From Streptomyces sp. PsTaAH-137 (GTDB taxonomy: Bacteria > Actinomycetota > Actinomycetes > Streptomycetales > Streptomycetaceae): a DNA stretch of 64,000 nt. The DNA lies in assembly GCF_003259365.1 (NCBI RefSeq), contig NZ_QLLY01000008.1, forward strand, positions 124,001 through 188,000, read 5' to 3'. The position numbers and the translations under genes are program-made. Every line of letters starts with the position of its first letter. Position 1 is the first letter of the stretch. The notes beneath the pieces were generated by a model that was not told the origin of the DNA, ran no database searches, and saw only the letters and a program-made list of their open reading frames with translations. This document shows, in pieces, positions 11,868 through 21,293 of this stretch.

Positions 11868-11892
11868 CCCGCCCGTCACGATGACGGGCGGG
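11868..11892 (+). terminator. Rho-independent-type terminator of the lipoprotein gene
   Basis: CCCGCCCGTCA and TGACGGGCGGG form a perfect 11-bp stem with loop CGA, 20 bp after the lipoprotein stop. There is no long T-run, as is usual in Streptomyces. It overlaps the 3' end of the alternative-frame reading of the small gene on the other strand. Confidence 0.75.
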
Positions 11893-12124
11893 GCGCCTTG
11901 CTGCGGGCCAAAGCCTCCGCCGCGAGGCGTACAGCGTTCTCCCAGGCCCGTAGATTTTCGGGAGACAAGTAGTCGAGGTAGTACTCCTCTTCCATGGCTG
12001 CCACGAATGCACGCTCAGGATCTGTCAGCGCGGCGAGCCCCTGCGAGACCCGAGCCGCGGCCTCCCTCGGCGATACGGCATTGTGGCGGACAGTTGTGTC
12101 GCCAGGTGACGCAGGAGGCAGCGT
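11876..12124 (-). pseudogene. Out-of-frame continuation of the 12.0-12.3 kb small protein (probable frameshift)
   Basis: This minus-strand frame is open from 12124 to a TGA at 11876 and reads as ordinary protein: ...VSPREAAARVSQGLAALTD, then PERAFVAAMEEEYYLDYLSP, then ENLRAWENAVRLAAEALARS. It has no good start until the ATG at 11995. In the overlap (12025-12124) the upstream gene's own frame decays into arginine/glycine-rich residues just before its stop. I infer that one ancestral gene of about 150 residues has suffered a frameshift near 12080-12110, or that the base calls there are wrong. An independent overlapping gene is the alternative. Confidence 0.5.
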
Positions 12125-12348
12125 TCAGCGGTCTCCTCGTCCGGGACCGGGACTCCGAGGTCGTCCATGGCGTTCAGGAAGAGCTGATCAATCTCAGAGG
12201 TGTCTTCACGTCGAGAACGACCCGCCAGGTCGCCCAGTGAAGGAGAGTCGTGACCCGCGGCCAGGAGATCAGCCGCTGCCATCGGCAGGTCTTCCGGAAA
12301 GATCAATCGCACCACGTACTGCCAGGCGACGGTGGCGGGCTGTTCCAT
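12025..12348 (-). CDS. Small hypothetical protein, probably truncated by a frameshift
   Basis: As read it has 107 residues, starting at an ATG with AAGGA upstream (MEQPATVAWQYVVRLIFPED). The first 85 residues look like normal protein, with alternating helices (LPMAAADLLAAGHDSP, DTSEIDQLFLNAMDDLG). The last 17 are RRGRPRLGSRRGSPR-like, typical of reading the wrong frame. I do not recognise the family, though small Streptomyces proteins with a similar AADLLAAG start are familiar. It lies 83 bp downstream of the methyltransferase on the same strand and may belong to its transcript. Confidence 0.6.
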   Translation of the reverse strand: MEQPATVAWQYVVRLIFPEDLPMAAADLLAAGHDSPSLGDLAGRSRREDTSEIDQLFLNAMDDLGVPVPDEETAERCLLRHLATQLSATMPYRRGRPRLGSRRGSPR

Positions 12349-12431
12349 AGGGGCATCCTTCCCGTCTGCCGCGTGTCTGCCCAGCGAGTTGTCCTGGCCA
12401 CGTCGTCCGTGACAGGGCATCGGCGTCCCGC

Positions 12432-13061
12432 TCAGACCGCTGCAGCGTGCGCGAGCATCGTGCCGACGCTCTTGCCTTCCGGCGGGTCCACGATGACGGC
12501 GGACGCGTCCGAGAAGCCGTGAGCCGCAAGAAGCACCGTCCACTCGTCCGGGGTGTGGTCGTGCCGCATCCCTGCCTTGCCCGGCTCCGGTGTCCGGACT
12601 CCCGGGGGCAGATGGGAGAACGCCAGGATGCCGCCCGGAGCCATCCGGGACCGGATGAGCGGGAGCAGCGTGGCCGGGTCGACGAACCAGACGGCACCGA
12701 AGACCGAAAGCACCACATCGAACGTGTCGGCAGTCTCGGTAAGGAACGCCGCTGCCTCTGCGGTACGGAGCTCGAGCCCGGACAGGTGGCCCCAGCGTTC
12801 CCGCGCGACAGCTTCGCGGGCCGGGGCGACGTCCACGCCTACGCCGATCGCGCCGAGCGTCACCAAGTGCGCGAGGTTGCTGCCGTTCCCGGAGCCCAGT
12901 TCCAGTACCCGGCGCCCCGCCACGGGCCCCAGCAGCCCCTCGTTCGGGCCGTGGTCGGCGTACTGGGTCCAGTTGAACCACGTCACCTCGCCCCGCGCGT
13001 TCACCGTTCTGCGGGGCGTGCCGCCGACCGCGTACCGATCCCAGGACTCAGCCAACGACAT
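12432..13061 (-). CDS. Class I SAM-dependent methyltransferase
   Basis: The 209-residue protein starts at an ATG with GAAAGGA upstream. The SAM-binding motif I is LELGSGNGSNLAHL, with an acidic end of strand 2 (GVDVAPAREA) and motif IV in DTFDVVLSVFGAVWFVDP; a late strand reads MAPGGILAFSHLPPG. Those features define a small-molecule or protein class I methyltransferase. The substrate is unknown. The gene lies between the Cys-tailed protein (upstream, 74 bp away) and the small frameshifted gene, all on the minus strand. Confidence 0.85.
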   Translation of the reverse strand: MSLAESWDRYAVGGTPRRTVNARGEVTWFNWTQYADHGPNEGLLGPVAGRRVLELGSGNGSNLAHLVTLGAIGVGVDVAPAREAVARERWGHLSGLELRTAEAAAFLTETADTFDVVLSVFGAVWFVDPATLLPLIRSRMAPGGILAFSHLPPGVRTPEPGKAGMRHDHTPDEWTVLLAAHGFSDASAVIVDPPEGKSVGTMLAHAAAV

Positions 13062-13135
13062 GCATGATCCTTTCCAACGGGAGGGGTCCGCCCCCAAGGT
13101 ACGAGGGCGGACCCCAACTCACATGTCGTGGTTCG

Positions 13136-13588
13136 CTACTTGGGGGAATCGTGGCATCCGGCGTGGCACTGGTTGCAGTCGGCCGCGTCCACCATGGCCC
13201 ACAGGTCGGCATCGATCTCGAACCCCGCCGCCTTGATGGCGGTGATGGTCCGTTCCAGCACGAGCGGGCCGCCGTCCTTCGAGTCGCTGCCCTCGCTCAG
13301 CTCCGGGACGTGGTGGAGGTACCGGCCGAAGTGCCGGTTCGTGAAGTGCGAGTAGTGGATCGAGTCGAGCATGAACGAGTGCCACGCTTCGTCGACCGCG
13401 TGCGTCGGGCCCATGAGGAGATCCGGGTTCTCCCCGCATGTGACCAGGTAGGCCACGGCCTGCCCGAACTTGCGCTCCGCCAGTTCCCGGGTGTTCTCCG
13501 AGTTGCGCAGGAGAAGCGCTACTTGCCGGTCCCACATGTCCGGCGTGACGTACGTCCTGGGGTCGCGGATCTTCACGGCTGTACTCAT
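13136..13588 (-). CDS. Conserved hypothetical protein with HxxH-like helical core and C-terminal Cys cluster
   Basis: The 150-residue protein starts at an ATG preceded by GTGGAGG. The middle (about 55-95) has VDEAWHSFMLDSIHYSHF and RHFGRYLHHVPE. That resembles bacterial proteins annotated as glycine-rich-domain-containing, in which conserved Asp/Trp/His residues recur. The end is CNQCHAGCHDSPK, a CxxCxxxC cluster at the extreme C-terminus. A metal site or a modified peptide tail are both conceivable. It heads the minus-strand group 13588-11876 and is divergent from an XRE regulator. Confidence 0.65.
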   Translation of the reverse strand: MSTAVKIRDPRTYVTPDMWDRQVALLLRNSENTRELAERKFGQAVAYLVTCGENPDLLMGPTHAVDEAWHSFMLDSIHYSHFTNRHFGRYLHHVPELSEGSDSKDGGPLVLERTITAIKAAGFEIDADLWAMVDAADCNQCHAGCHDSPK

Positions 13589-13906
13589 GCTGGTCTGCCT
13601 CCACGTAGGGGGGTCGTGGTGCTCCGGTTGTGTCGTCCACCCCTGCACCGGGGACACGAACACGGCGGCATGACGCTGGTTGTCAGAGGCTCCCCGCCCT
13701 CTCCCTCGTGGAGGGTTCTCGGCTTCGTCTGTGATCCGTCGGCTCTCACCGTGTACGCGCTGATGCGGATGGACATGACGTTCATGGTCCGGATCGGGCG
13801 CGACCATCGCGGCGACGTTCAAGGCGTCGATGGGGCGTCCCTTGCAAGCCCCCTGGGGGTGTCAAACCGGTGTCATTCATCCGGTGACAGGTCTACCGTG
13901 ATCGCC
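13589..13906. promoter_or_regulatory. 318-bp divergent control region between the Cys-tailed protein and XRE genes
   Basis: Near the XRE gene CCGGTG occurs twice (13868-13873 and 13881-13886), 13 bp apart, within TGTCA...TGACA inverted half-sites (13871-13888). TACCGT at 13894-13899 ends 7 nt before the XRE ATG. Together they look like a promoter with an operator on top of it and a leaderless start. No gene is evident in the rest of the gap. Confidence 0.45.
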
Positions 13907-14686
13907 ATGACCACAGCACAGGTTCAGGCAAACGATGTGCTGCGTGCCGTGCGTATCGGCATGCGGTTGAGCCTCGATGAGTTCGCGGCAAGAGTCCGTT
14001 CAGCCGGTGACGAGTTGGGGGAACCGAACGACGCTTCGAAGCGGCTGATCCAGCGTTGGGAGTCGGGGCGGACTCGCACGTGCCGCCCGCTGTACGCACG
14101 CGCTTTGGAACACGCCACGGGACGGCCGATCGAGTCCCTGGGGTTCGCTCTGCCCCTGCCGGGCGCCAAAGTCCATGCGGATGGCGCGGGAGGTCACGAC
14201 ATGGATGCCGGAGGTACCGGGATGACGGAGGCCGTGGAGGACGGCGAGACGGCCGCTCAGCCCGTTGGCGACGACTGCTCGGGGATCTGGCTCAGCCGGT
14301 ACGAGTTCTACTCGTCGAGCCGAGACCAAACGTACGACTGCAAGCACTACGTGCTTGTGGTCCACCGGGGGAACCGGCTCACGGCCGAGTCTCTGCCCGG
14401 CGCATCGACGAACCCGGACAGCCCCCTGCACCTCGACCTCACCGTGGACCGGAACATCGTCACGGGCACGTGGACCGAGCAGACGGCATCCGACGGGTAC
14501 TACCAGGGAGCCCGGTATCACGGGGCGATTCAGCTGCTCGTCGAGCCGACCGGGAGACGTATGGCCGGTAAGTGGGTCGGGTTCGGGAAGGACTTCGACG
14601 TGAACACAGGGCCGTGGGAACTGCGTCTCGTCGACCGGTCGACCACCAAGGCCGCCGTCGAGCGGTACGGCCGCACCCCCGAGTAG
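13907..14686 (+). CDS. XRE-family transcriptional regulator with C-terminal beta-rich domain
   Basis: The 259-residue protein (start ATG 13907; an in-frame GTG is 9 nt upstream) has a helix-turn-helix domain at about 8-70. It reads VLRAVRIGMRLSLDEFAARV, then DASKRLIQRWESGRT, the Cro/CI pattern with the recognition-helix Trp-Glu-Ser. Residues after about 120 form a beta-rich domain (GIWLSRYEFYSSSRD, HYVLVVHRGNRL, LDLTVDRNIVTGTWTE, YHGAIQLLVEPTG) seen in other Streptomyces XRE proteins; it may sense a ligand. A strong terminator follows. It probably controls the divergent group 13588-11876. Confidence 0.8.
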   Translation: MTTAQVQANDVLRAVRIGMRLSLDEFAARVRSAGDELGEPNDASKRLIQRWESGRTRTCRPLYARALEHATGRPIESLGFALPLPGAKVHADGAGGHDMDAGGTGMTEAVEDGETAAQPVGDDCSGIWLSRYEFYSSSRDQTYDCKHYVLVVHRGNRLTAESLPGASTNPDSPLHLDLTVDRNIVTGTWTEQTASDGYYQGARYHGAIQLLVEPTGRRMAGKWVGFGKDFDVNTGPWELRLVDRSTTKAAVERYGRTPE

Positions 14687-14711
14687 GGCCACGGGCGATG
14701 GCGCAGCAGAA

Positions 14712-14738
14712 ACCCCCTGGCCGGCCGCGCCAGGGGGT
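14712..14738. terminator. Bidirectional terminator between XRE gene and iolA
   Basis: ACCCCCTGGC and GCCAGGGGGT form a 10-bp perfect stem with loop CGGCCGC. It lies between the convergent XRE gene (ends 14686) and iolA (ends 14772). Confidence 0.75.
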
Positions 14739-14771
14739 CACTGTTCGGGCCGCTTTCGCACCCGTACCGGA

Positions 14772-16286
<1,515 letters not shown>

Positions 16287-16306
16287 GGGGGAACTCCTGT
16301 GGTGTC

Positions 16307-18217
16307 TCAGAGGTGGCGGCGTCGAGCGGTGACGTGCCGGTCGTACTCCTCGCGGGCCTTGACGGTCGACGGGCGGTCGGCCGTCTCGGCCACGGGAACA
16401 TCCCACCACGCCTGTGCGGGGGGCGGGCCCGACACTGTGTCTGCCGTTTCGGTCTCGACGTAGACACATGTGGGCCGGGTCGCGGCGCGGGCCGCGGCGA
16501 GCGCCTCGCGCAGTTCCCTGACCGTTTTCGCCCGGTGCACGTCCAGGCCGAGGCTGGCCGCGTTGGCGGCGAGGTCGACGGGGAGCGGCGCCCCGGAGCA
16601 GGGCCCTTCCGGCCCCGGATACCGGTACTGGGTGCCGAAGCCCTCCGCGCCGACGGTCGCGGAGAGACCGCCGATCGACGCGTACCCGTGGTTCTGGAGA
16701 ATCACGATCTTGACCGGGACGTTCTCCTGGACCGCCGTGACCAGCTCGGTGGGATTCATCAGGTACGTGCCGTCGCCGACCAGCGCCCACACCGGGCGGC
16801 CGGGCGCGGCGAGGGCGACGCCGAGGGCGGCCGGGATCTCGTAGCCCATGCAGGAGTAGCCGTACTCGACGTGGTACTGGTCGCGGGAACGGGTGCGCCA
16901 GAGTTTGTGCAGGTCGCCGGGGAGGGAGCCCGCCGCGTTGATCAGGATGTCGTCGCCGGTCACCAGCGCGTCGAGCAGGCCGAGGACCTGGGTCTGGGTC
17001 GGGTGGACGAGGTCGTCGTCGGCGGTGTAGCAGGCGTCGACGCGGTACTCCCAGCGCTCCTTGTCCTCGGTGTACTCGGTGATCTGGGCGGGCGTGGCGC
17101 GCACGCTCTTGCCGATCGCGAGGTCGAGCGCGGTCAGGCCCTCGCGGGCGTCCGCGACCAGCGGCAGCGCGGCCAGCTTGTGCGCGTCGAAGGCGGCGAT
17201 GTTCAGGTTCAGGAAGCGGACGCCCGGGTGGGCGAAGAGGGTGCCCGACGCCGTGGTGAAGTCCGTGTAGCGGGTGCCGACGCCGAGGATCAGGTCGGCG
17301 GTGCGGGCCAGCTCGTTCGCGGTCGCGGTGCCGGTGTGGCCGATGCCGCCGACGTCCGCCGGGTGGTCGTACCGGAGCGACCCCTTGCCCGCCTGGGTGG
17401 ACGCGACCGGGATGCGGGTGGCCTCGGCGAAGGCGGCGAGGGCGTCCTCGGCGCCGCTGTGGTGGACACCGCCGCCCGCGATGATCAGCGGACGCTCGGC
17501 GGCCGTCAACGCCTGGACGGCGGCGGCCAGTTCGGCGCGGTCCGGGGCCGGGCGGCGGACGGTCCAGACCCGCTCCGCGAAGAACTCCTCCGGCCAGCCG
17601 TACGCCTCCGCCTGGACGTCCTGCGGCAGGGCGAGGGTGACGGCGCCGGTGTCGACGGGGTCGGCGAGGACGCGCATCGCCTGGAGCGCGGCCGGGATCA
17701 GCTGCTCGGGGCGGGTGATCCGGTCGAAGTACCTCGACACCGGGCGCAGGCAGTCGTTGACCGACACATCGCCCGCGTACGGGACTTCGAGCTGCTGGAG
17801 CACCGGGTCGGCGGGGCGGGCCGCGAACACGTCGCCGGGGAGGAGGAGCACCGGGAGGTGGTTGACCGTGGCGAGGGCGGCGCCGGTGACGAGGTTGGTG
17901 GCGCCCGGGCCGATGGAGGTGGTGACGGCGTGCGCCGAGAGCCGGTCGCGCTGACGGGCGTAGCCGACGGCCGCGTGCACCATCGCCTGTTCGTTGCGGC
18001 CCTGGTGGAACGGCAGGTCGTCGGCGTACTGGAGCAGCGCCTGGCCGATCCCCGCCACGTTGCCGTGCCCGAAGATGCCCCAGGCGCCGGTGATCAGGCG
18101 CTGCCGGGTGCCGTCGCGTTCTGTGTACTGGCGGGAGAGGAAGCGGACGAGGGCCTGCGCGGTCGTGAGCCGCGTCGTGGGGGCCGTGTGCGGCGGCTGT
18201 GTCGCCGGGTCGGTCAT
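16307..18217 (-). CDS. iolD: 3D-(3,5/4)-trihydroxycyclohexane-1,2-dione hydrolase
   Basis: The 636-residue protein is a ThDP-dependent enzyme in three domains. An N-terminal Pyr domain contains GIFGHGNVAGIGQAL and the QGRNEQAMVHAA glutamate region. The central domain follows, then a PP domain with the ThDP/Mg motif GDGTYLMNPTELVTAVQENV. GHGNVAGIGQ and the 630-residue length are characteristic of IolD, which cleaves the C-C bond in the ring of the inosose dehydration product. The ATG overlaps the iolB stop by 4 nt, so translation is coupled. Its product is then isomerised by IolB. Confidence 0.95.
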   Translation of the reverse strand: MTDPATQPPHTAPTTRLTTAQALVRFLSRQYTERDGTRQRLITGAWGIFGHGNVAGIGQALLQYADDLPFHQGRNEQAMVHAAVGYARQRDRLSAHAVTTSIGPGATNLVTGAALATVNHLPVLLLPGDVFAARPADPVLQQLEVPYAGDVSVNDCLRPVSRYFDRITRPEQLIPAALQAMRVLADPVDTGAVTLALPQDVQAEAYGWPEEFFAERVWTVRRPAPDRAELAAAVQALTAAERPLIIAGGGVHHSGAEDALAAFAEATRIPVASTQAGKGSLRYDHPADVGGIGHTGTATANELARTADLILGVGTRYTDFTTASGTLFAHPGVRFLNLNIAAFDAHKLAALPLVADAREGLTALDLAIGKSVRATPAQITEYTEDKERWEYRVDACYTADDDLVHPTQTQVLGLLDALVTGDDILINAAGSLPGDLHKLWRTRSRDQYHVEYGYSCMGYEIPAALGVALAAPGRPVWALVGDGTYLMNPTELVTAVQENVPVKIVILQNHGYASIGGLSATVGAEGFGTQYRYPGPEGPCSGAPLPVDLAANAASLGLDVHRAKTVRELREALAAARAATRPTCVYVETETADTVSGPPPAQAWWDVPVAETADRPSTVKAREEYDRHVTARRRHL

Positions 18218-19044
18218 CGGTATCCCTCCGTCACGTGGTCGGGGTGGAAGCAGATCTTCCACTCCCGTTCCTCCCCGGGCCCCGCCATCACGTTCAGGTA
18301 GTACATGGCGTGACCCGGCTGGGCGATCGACGGGCCGTGCCAGCCGTCCGGCACCAGGACGGCGTCGCCGGTGCGGACCTCGGCGAGCAGGTCGGTGCCG
18401 CCGGGGCGGGACGGCGACACGCGCTGATACCCGTATCCCTCGGGGCCGTCCGGCGGGCCGTCGATCTCGAAGTAGTAGATCTCCTCCAGCTCCGACTCCT
18501 CGCCCGGCCGGTGCTCGTCGTGCTTGTGGGGCGGGTACGAGGACCAGTTGCCGCCCGGCGTGATCACCTCGACGGCGATGAGCTGGTCGCAGTCGAAGGT
18601 GCCGGCGGCGGCAAAGTTGCGGACCTGGCGGGCGCTGGTGCCGCTGCCCCGGTCCTCGACGGGAACCTCCGGCGCGGGGCCGTGGCGGACGGGGAGTCGT
18701 CGTCCGCACTTCGCTCCTGCCAGGGCGAAGCGGCCTCCCGCACCGGAGGCGATCTCTGCGCGGGTGTCGCGCGGTACGTACGCGAAGTCGCTCGCGCCGC
18801 TGAACACGCTTGCTCTGCCGCGGAGTTCGATGATCCGCTCCGGGGTGCGCACGGAGCAACCGCCGGTCAGCGGCAGCACGATCCATTCGCTCTCGCCGGT
18901 GTCGAAGGCGTGCCGTCCGCCCGGCTCCAGTTCGACGATGCGCAGGCCGGCGCGGGACCAGGGCGGCTTGCCCGGGATGCGGTCGGGGTCCACGTGCAGG
19001 GTGTACGGGCCGTCGGCGGCGCTGCCCCTGGGGAGGTAGGTCAT
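18214..19044 (-). CDS. iolB: 5-deoxy-glucuronate isomerase
   Basis: The 276-residue cupin-type protein has the IolB metal site: PPHKHDEHRP with two His, then the glutamate of EEIYYFE, and a last His in VLVPDGWHGPS. IolB converts 5-deoxy-D-glucuronate to 2-deoxy-5-keto-D-gluconate (family knowledge). Length and motif order match the family. It sits 16 bp after the iolC::aldolase gene and overlaps iolD by 4 nt. Confidence 0.95.
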   Translation of the reverse strand: MTYLPRGSAADGPYTLHVDPDRIPGKPPWSRAGLRIVELEPGGRHAFDTGESEWIVLPLTGGCSVRTPERIIELRGRASVFSGASDFAYVPRDTRAEIASGAGGRFALAGAKCGRRLPVRHGPAPEVPVEDRGSGTSARQVRNFAAAGTFDCDQLIAVEVITPGGNWSSYPPHKHDEHRPGEESELEEIYYFEIDGPPDGPEGYGYQRVSPSRPGGTDLLAEVRTGDAVLVPDGWHGPSIAQPGHAMYYLNVMAGPGEEREWKICFHPDHVTEGYR

Positions 19045-19060
19045 TGCTCCACTGTCCTCT

Positions 19061-21169
19061 CTACAGCAGCCCGACGGCCGTATCGACCGCCGCGGCGACG
19101 TCGCCGTCCGGCGGATACAGCAGCGAGCGTCCGACCACCAGGCCCTGCACCGTGGGGAGTTGGAGCGCCGTGCGCCATTTCTCGTACGTGGCGTCCTGGT
19201 CGCCGTCCTTGATGTCGCCGCCGAGGAGCACCGCCGGGAGGGTGGAGGTCTCCATGACGCGGGCCATGGTGTCGGGGTCGTCGACGACGGGGACCTTGAG
19301 CCAGGTGTAGGCGGAGGTGCCGCCGAGTCCGGAGGCGACGGCGATGGAGCGGGTCACGGCGTCGGCGCTCAGGTCGTTGCGCAGCGCTCCGGTGGCGGGG
19401 TCGCGGTGGGAGACGAACGGTTCGACGAACACGGGGAGGCGGCGCTCGGCCATCGCGTCGACGGCGCGGGCCGCCGATTCCAGGGTCCGTACCGTGCCCT
19501 CGCCGGGGTCGTCGTAGCCGATGCGCAGGAGGAGTTTTCCCGCGTCGAAACGGCGGCGGGTCAGGTCCTTCGGGCGGTAGCCGGTGAAGCGGTCGTCGAG
19601 TTCGAAGGCGGCGCCGGCGAGTCCGCCGCGGTTCATGGAGCCGATGACGACCTTGTTCTCCAGGGCGCCGAGCAGGAGGAGGTCGTCGAGTACGTCGGCG
19701 GAGGCGAGGACGCCGTCCACGCCCGGGCGGGACAGGGCTGTCCGGAGTCGTTCCAGGAGGTTGGCGCGGGCGGCCATGGCGTGGGGGTGGTCGCCTGCCG
19801 CCAGGGCTCCGCGGGCCGGGTGGTCGGCGGCGATGATCATTAGGCGGGTGTTCGGCTCGGGGAGGATTTTTCGGCGGGTTCTTGTGGTGGCGGCCTCCTC
19901 GACGGCTTCGGGGTGCTCGGCCCGGAGCCGGGCCAATGCCCCGGGATCCCCTGCGCGGGCCCCCTTGCCGCACCCCCCGGGGCTCCGCCCCGGCCCCCGC
20001 TCCTCAATCGCCGGAGGGGCTTGATTGGAGTCCGCCGTCGGTCGAGTGCCGCCCGCCGGAGGGGCTTGATTTTCCTGAGCACCGCGGTCGAGTGCCCCGC
20101 CAGGGGCGCGGGGAACTGCGCGACCAGCCACGACGGCGCCGCGGCCGGGTTCGGACGTCGGGGCGGACGGCGCCCCGTCAGGGGCGCGGGGAACTGCGCG
20201 CGCGGGCTCCACCGGGACCCGGCCGGCGGCCAGGGCGGCGGCCACCTCCCCCGGGACCGGCATCGCCGACGAGCACTCCAGGCGGGACGCCACGATCGCG
20301 CCGGCCGCGTTGGCGTACCGCATCATGCGGGGCAGGTCCCAGCCGGCCAGCAGGCCGTGGCACAGGGCGCCGCCGAAGGCGTCACCGGCGCCGAGCCCGT
20401 TCAGGACCTCGACGGGGAGGGGCGGGACCTCGGCCGCGTCGCCGTCCGAGGTCATCGCGAGGACCCCGCGCGGGCCCTGCTTCACGACGGCGAGCCGCAC
20501 CCCGTACGATAGCAACGCCCGCGCGGCGGCGACCGGTTCACGCTCACCGGTGGCGATCTCGACCTCGTCGACATTGCCGACGGCGACGGTCGCGTGCCGC
20601 AGCGCCTCCCGGTAGAAGGGCCGCGCCGCGTCCGGCTCGGACCAGAACATGGGCCGCCAGTCGAGGTCGAACACCGTGTGCCCGCCCCGCGCACGGTGCG
20701 CCAGCGCCGCCAGCGTCGCGCCACGGCTGGGCTCGGCGCTCAGTCCCGTACCGGTCATCCAGAAGATCCCGGCGGAACCGATGGCGTCCAGGTCGAGTTC
20801 GTCGGCAGCGATCTGCAGATCGGGCGCCGAGGGCCGACGGTAGAAGTAGAGCGGGAAGTCGTCCGGCGGGAAGATCTCGCAGAAGGTGACCGGGGTGGGA
20901 AGCCCGTCGACCGGGGTCACCCAGCGCTCGTCGACCCCGAACTCCCGCAGCTGGGACCGGAGATAGTCCCCGAAGGGGTCGCGCCCGGTCCGGCTGACGG
21001 TGGCCGCGCGGAGCCCGAGCCGCGCCGCCGCGACCGCGACGTTCGTCGAGGAGCCGCCGAGGAACTTCCCGAACGACGACACGTCCGCCAGGCCCACGCC
21101 CGCCTGCAACGGATACAGGTCGACCCCGATCCGCCCCATCGTGATCAGGTCGAACTCATCGCGGGCCAT
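19061..21169 (-). CDS. iolC: 5-dehydro-2-deoxygluconokinase fused to a (beta/alpha)8 aldolase-like domain
   Basis: The 702-residue frame joins two enzymes. Residues 1 to about 318 are a PfkB-family sugar kinase with GGSSTNVAVAAARLG near the start and the anion-hole GLGAGDAFGG; this is IolC, which phosphorylates 2-deoxy-5-keto-gluconate. From about 423 on is a class I aldolase-like TIM barrel (LMIIAADHPARGAL, KVVIGSMNRGGLAG, LPVFVEPFVSHRD, TYEKWRTAL), the family that follows iolC in other actinobacteria and is thought to cleave the phosphorylated product. The roughly 105-residue Pro/Ala/Gly/Arg linker is encoded by two copies of the interspersed repeat and by a second repeat type. A TTG near residue 425 could allow separate aldolase translation. 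First gene of the iol operon. Confidence 0.85.
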   Translation of the reverse strand: MARDEFDLITMGRIGVDLYPLQAGVGLADVSSFGKFLGGSSTNVAVAAARLGLRAATVSRTGRDPFGDYLRSQLREFGVDERWVTPVDGLPTPVTFCEIFPPDDFPLYFYRRPSAPDLQIAADELDLDAIGSAGIFWMTGTGLSAEPSRGATLAALAHRARGGHTVFDLDWRPMFWSEPDAARPFYREALRHATVAVGNVDEVEIATGEREPVAAARALLSYGVRLAVVKQGPRGVLAMTSDGDAAEVPPLPVEVLNGLGAGDAFGGALCHGLLAGWDLPRMMRYANAAGAIVASRLECSSAMPVPGEVAAALAAGRVPVEPARAVPRAPDGAPSAPTSEPGRGAVVAGRAVPRAPGGALDRGAQENQAPPAGGTRPTADSNQAPPAIEERGPGRSPGGCGKGARAGDPGALARLRAEHPEAVEEAATTRTRRKILPEPNTRLMIIAADHPARGALAAGDHPHAMAARANLLERLRTALSRPGVDGVLASADVLDDLLLLGALENKVVIGSMNRGGLAGAAFELDDRFTGYRPKDLTRRRFDAGKLLLRIGYDDPGEGTVRTLESAARAVDAMAERRLPVFVEPFVSHRDPATGALRNDLSADAVTRSIAVASGLGGTSAYTWLKVPVVDDPDTMARVMETSTLPAVLLGGDIKDGDQDATYEKWRTALQLPTVQGLVVGRSLLYPPDGDVAAAVDTAVGLL
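19963..20210. repeat. Intergenic-type repeats embedded inside the iolC fusion frame
   Basis: Two forward copies of the GGGGCGCGGGGAACTGCGCG element lie at about 20102-20130 and 20178-20200. Next to them, at about 19972-20075, is another element, CGGGGCTCCGCCCC followed by CTCAATCGCCGGAGGGGCTT, whose last part (GCCGGAGGGGCTTGATT) recurs nearby. Read on the minus strand, the first gives the peptide GRAVPRAP twice and the second gives NQAPPA twice. Confidence 0.85.
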
Positions 21170-21201
21170 GCAGGATCCCTTCGACAGCGGTCGGTAGCAC
21201 C

Positions 21202-21230
21202 GGTCTAGCCGCGCCCCGCCCGCCTGTCAA
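21202..21230 (-). promoter_or_regulatory. Promoter of the iolC-B-D-A operon
   Basis: On the minus strand TTGACA (21230-21225) is followed by exactly 17 bases and TAGACC (21207-21202). That is a near-consensus vegetative promoter about 33-60 bp before the iolC ATG at 21169. Confidence 0.75.
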
Positions 21231-21235
21231 CATTT

Positions 21236-21252
21236 TGTCCGGACATTCGGAC
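21236..21252. promoter_or_regulatory. Operator candidate in the iolC/iolE divergent region
   Basis: TGTCCGGACA (21236-21245) is a perfect palindrome, and GTCCG/CGGAC (21237-21241 and 21248-21252) is a second overlapping inverted repeat. The site lies just upstream of the iolC -35 and 7 bp before the iolE -35, where one repressor or activator could serve both directions. Confidence 0.6.
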
Positions 21253-21293
21253 GAACACTTGACACGCTCCCCGGTGCGCCGAAGGCTGGCCCC

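Noticed and set aside
11868..11892. Start of a third small gene from the GC-rich stem
   Set aside because: The perfect stem directly after the lipoprotein stop is best read as a terminator.
8490..11972. Very long open frame on the plus strand (over 1100 codons) opposite and across the permease and lipoprotein genes
   Set aside because: Composition is Arg/Gly/Asp/His-rich with no domain, it crosses several real genes, and it arises from GC3 bias. Similar long shadows at 616-2256, 23143-26565, 37989-41261 (minus), 40450-42543 (minus) and 58235-60325 were also discarded.
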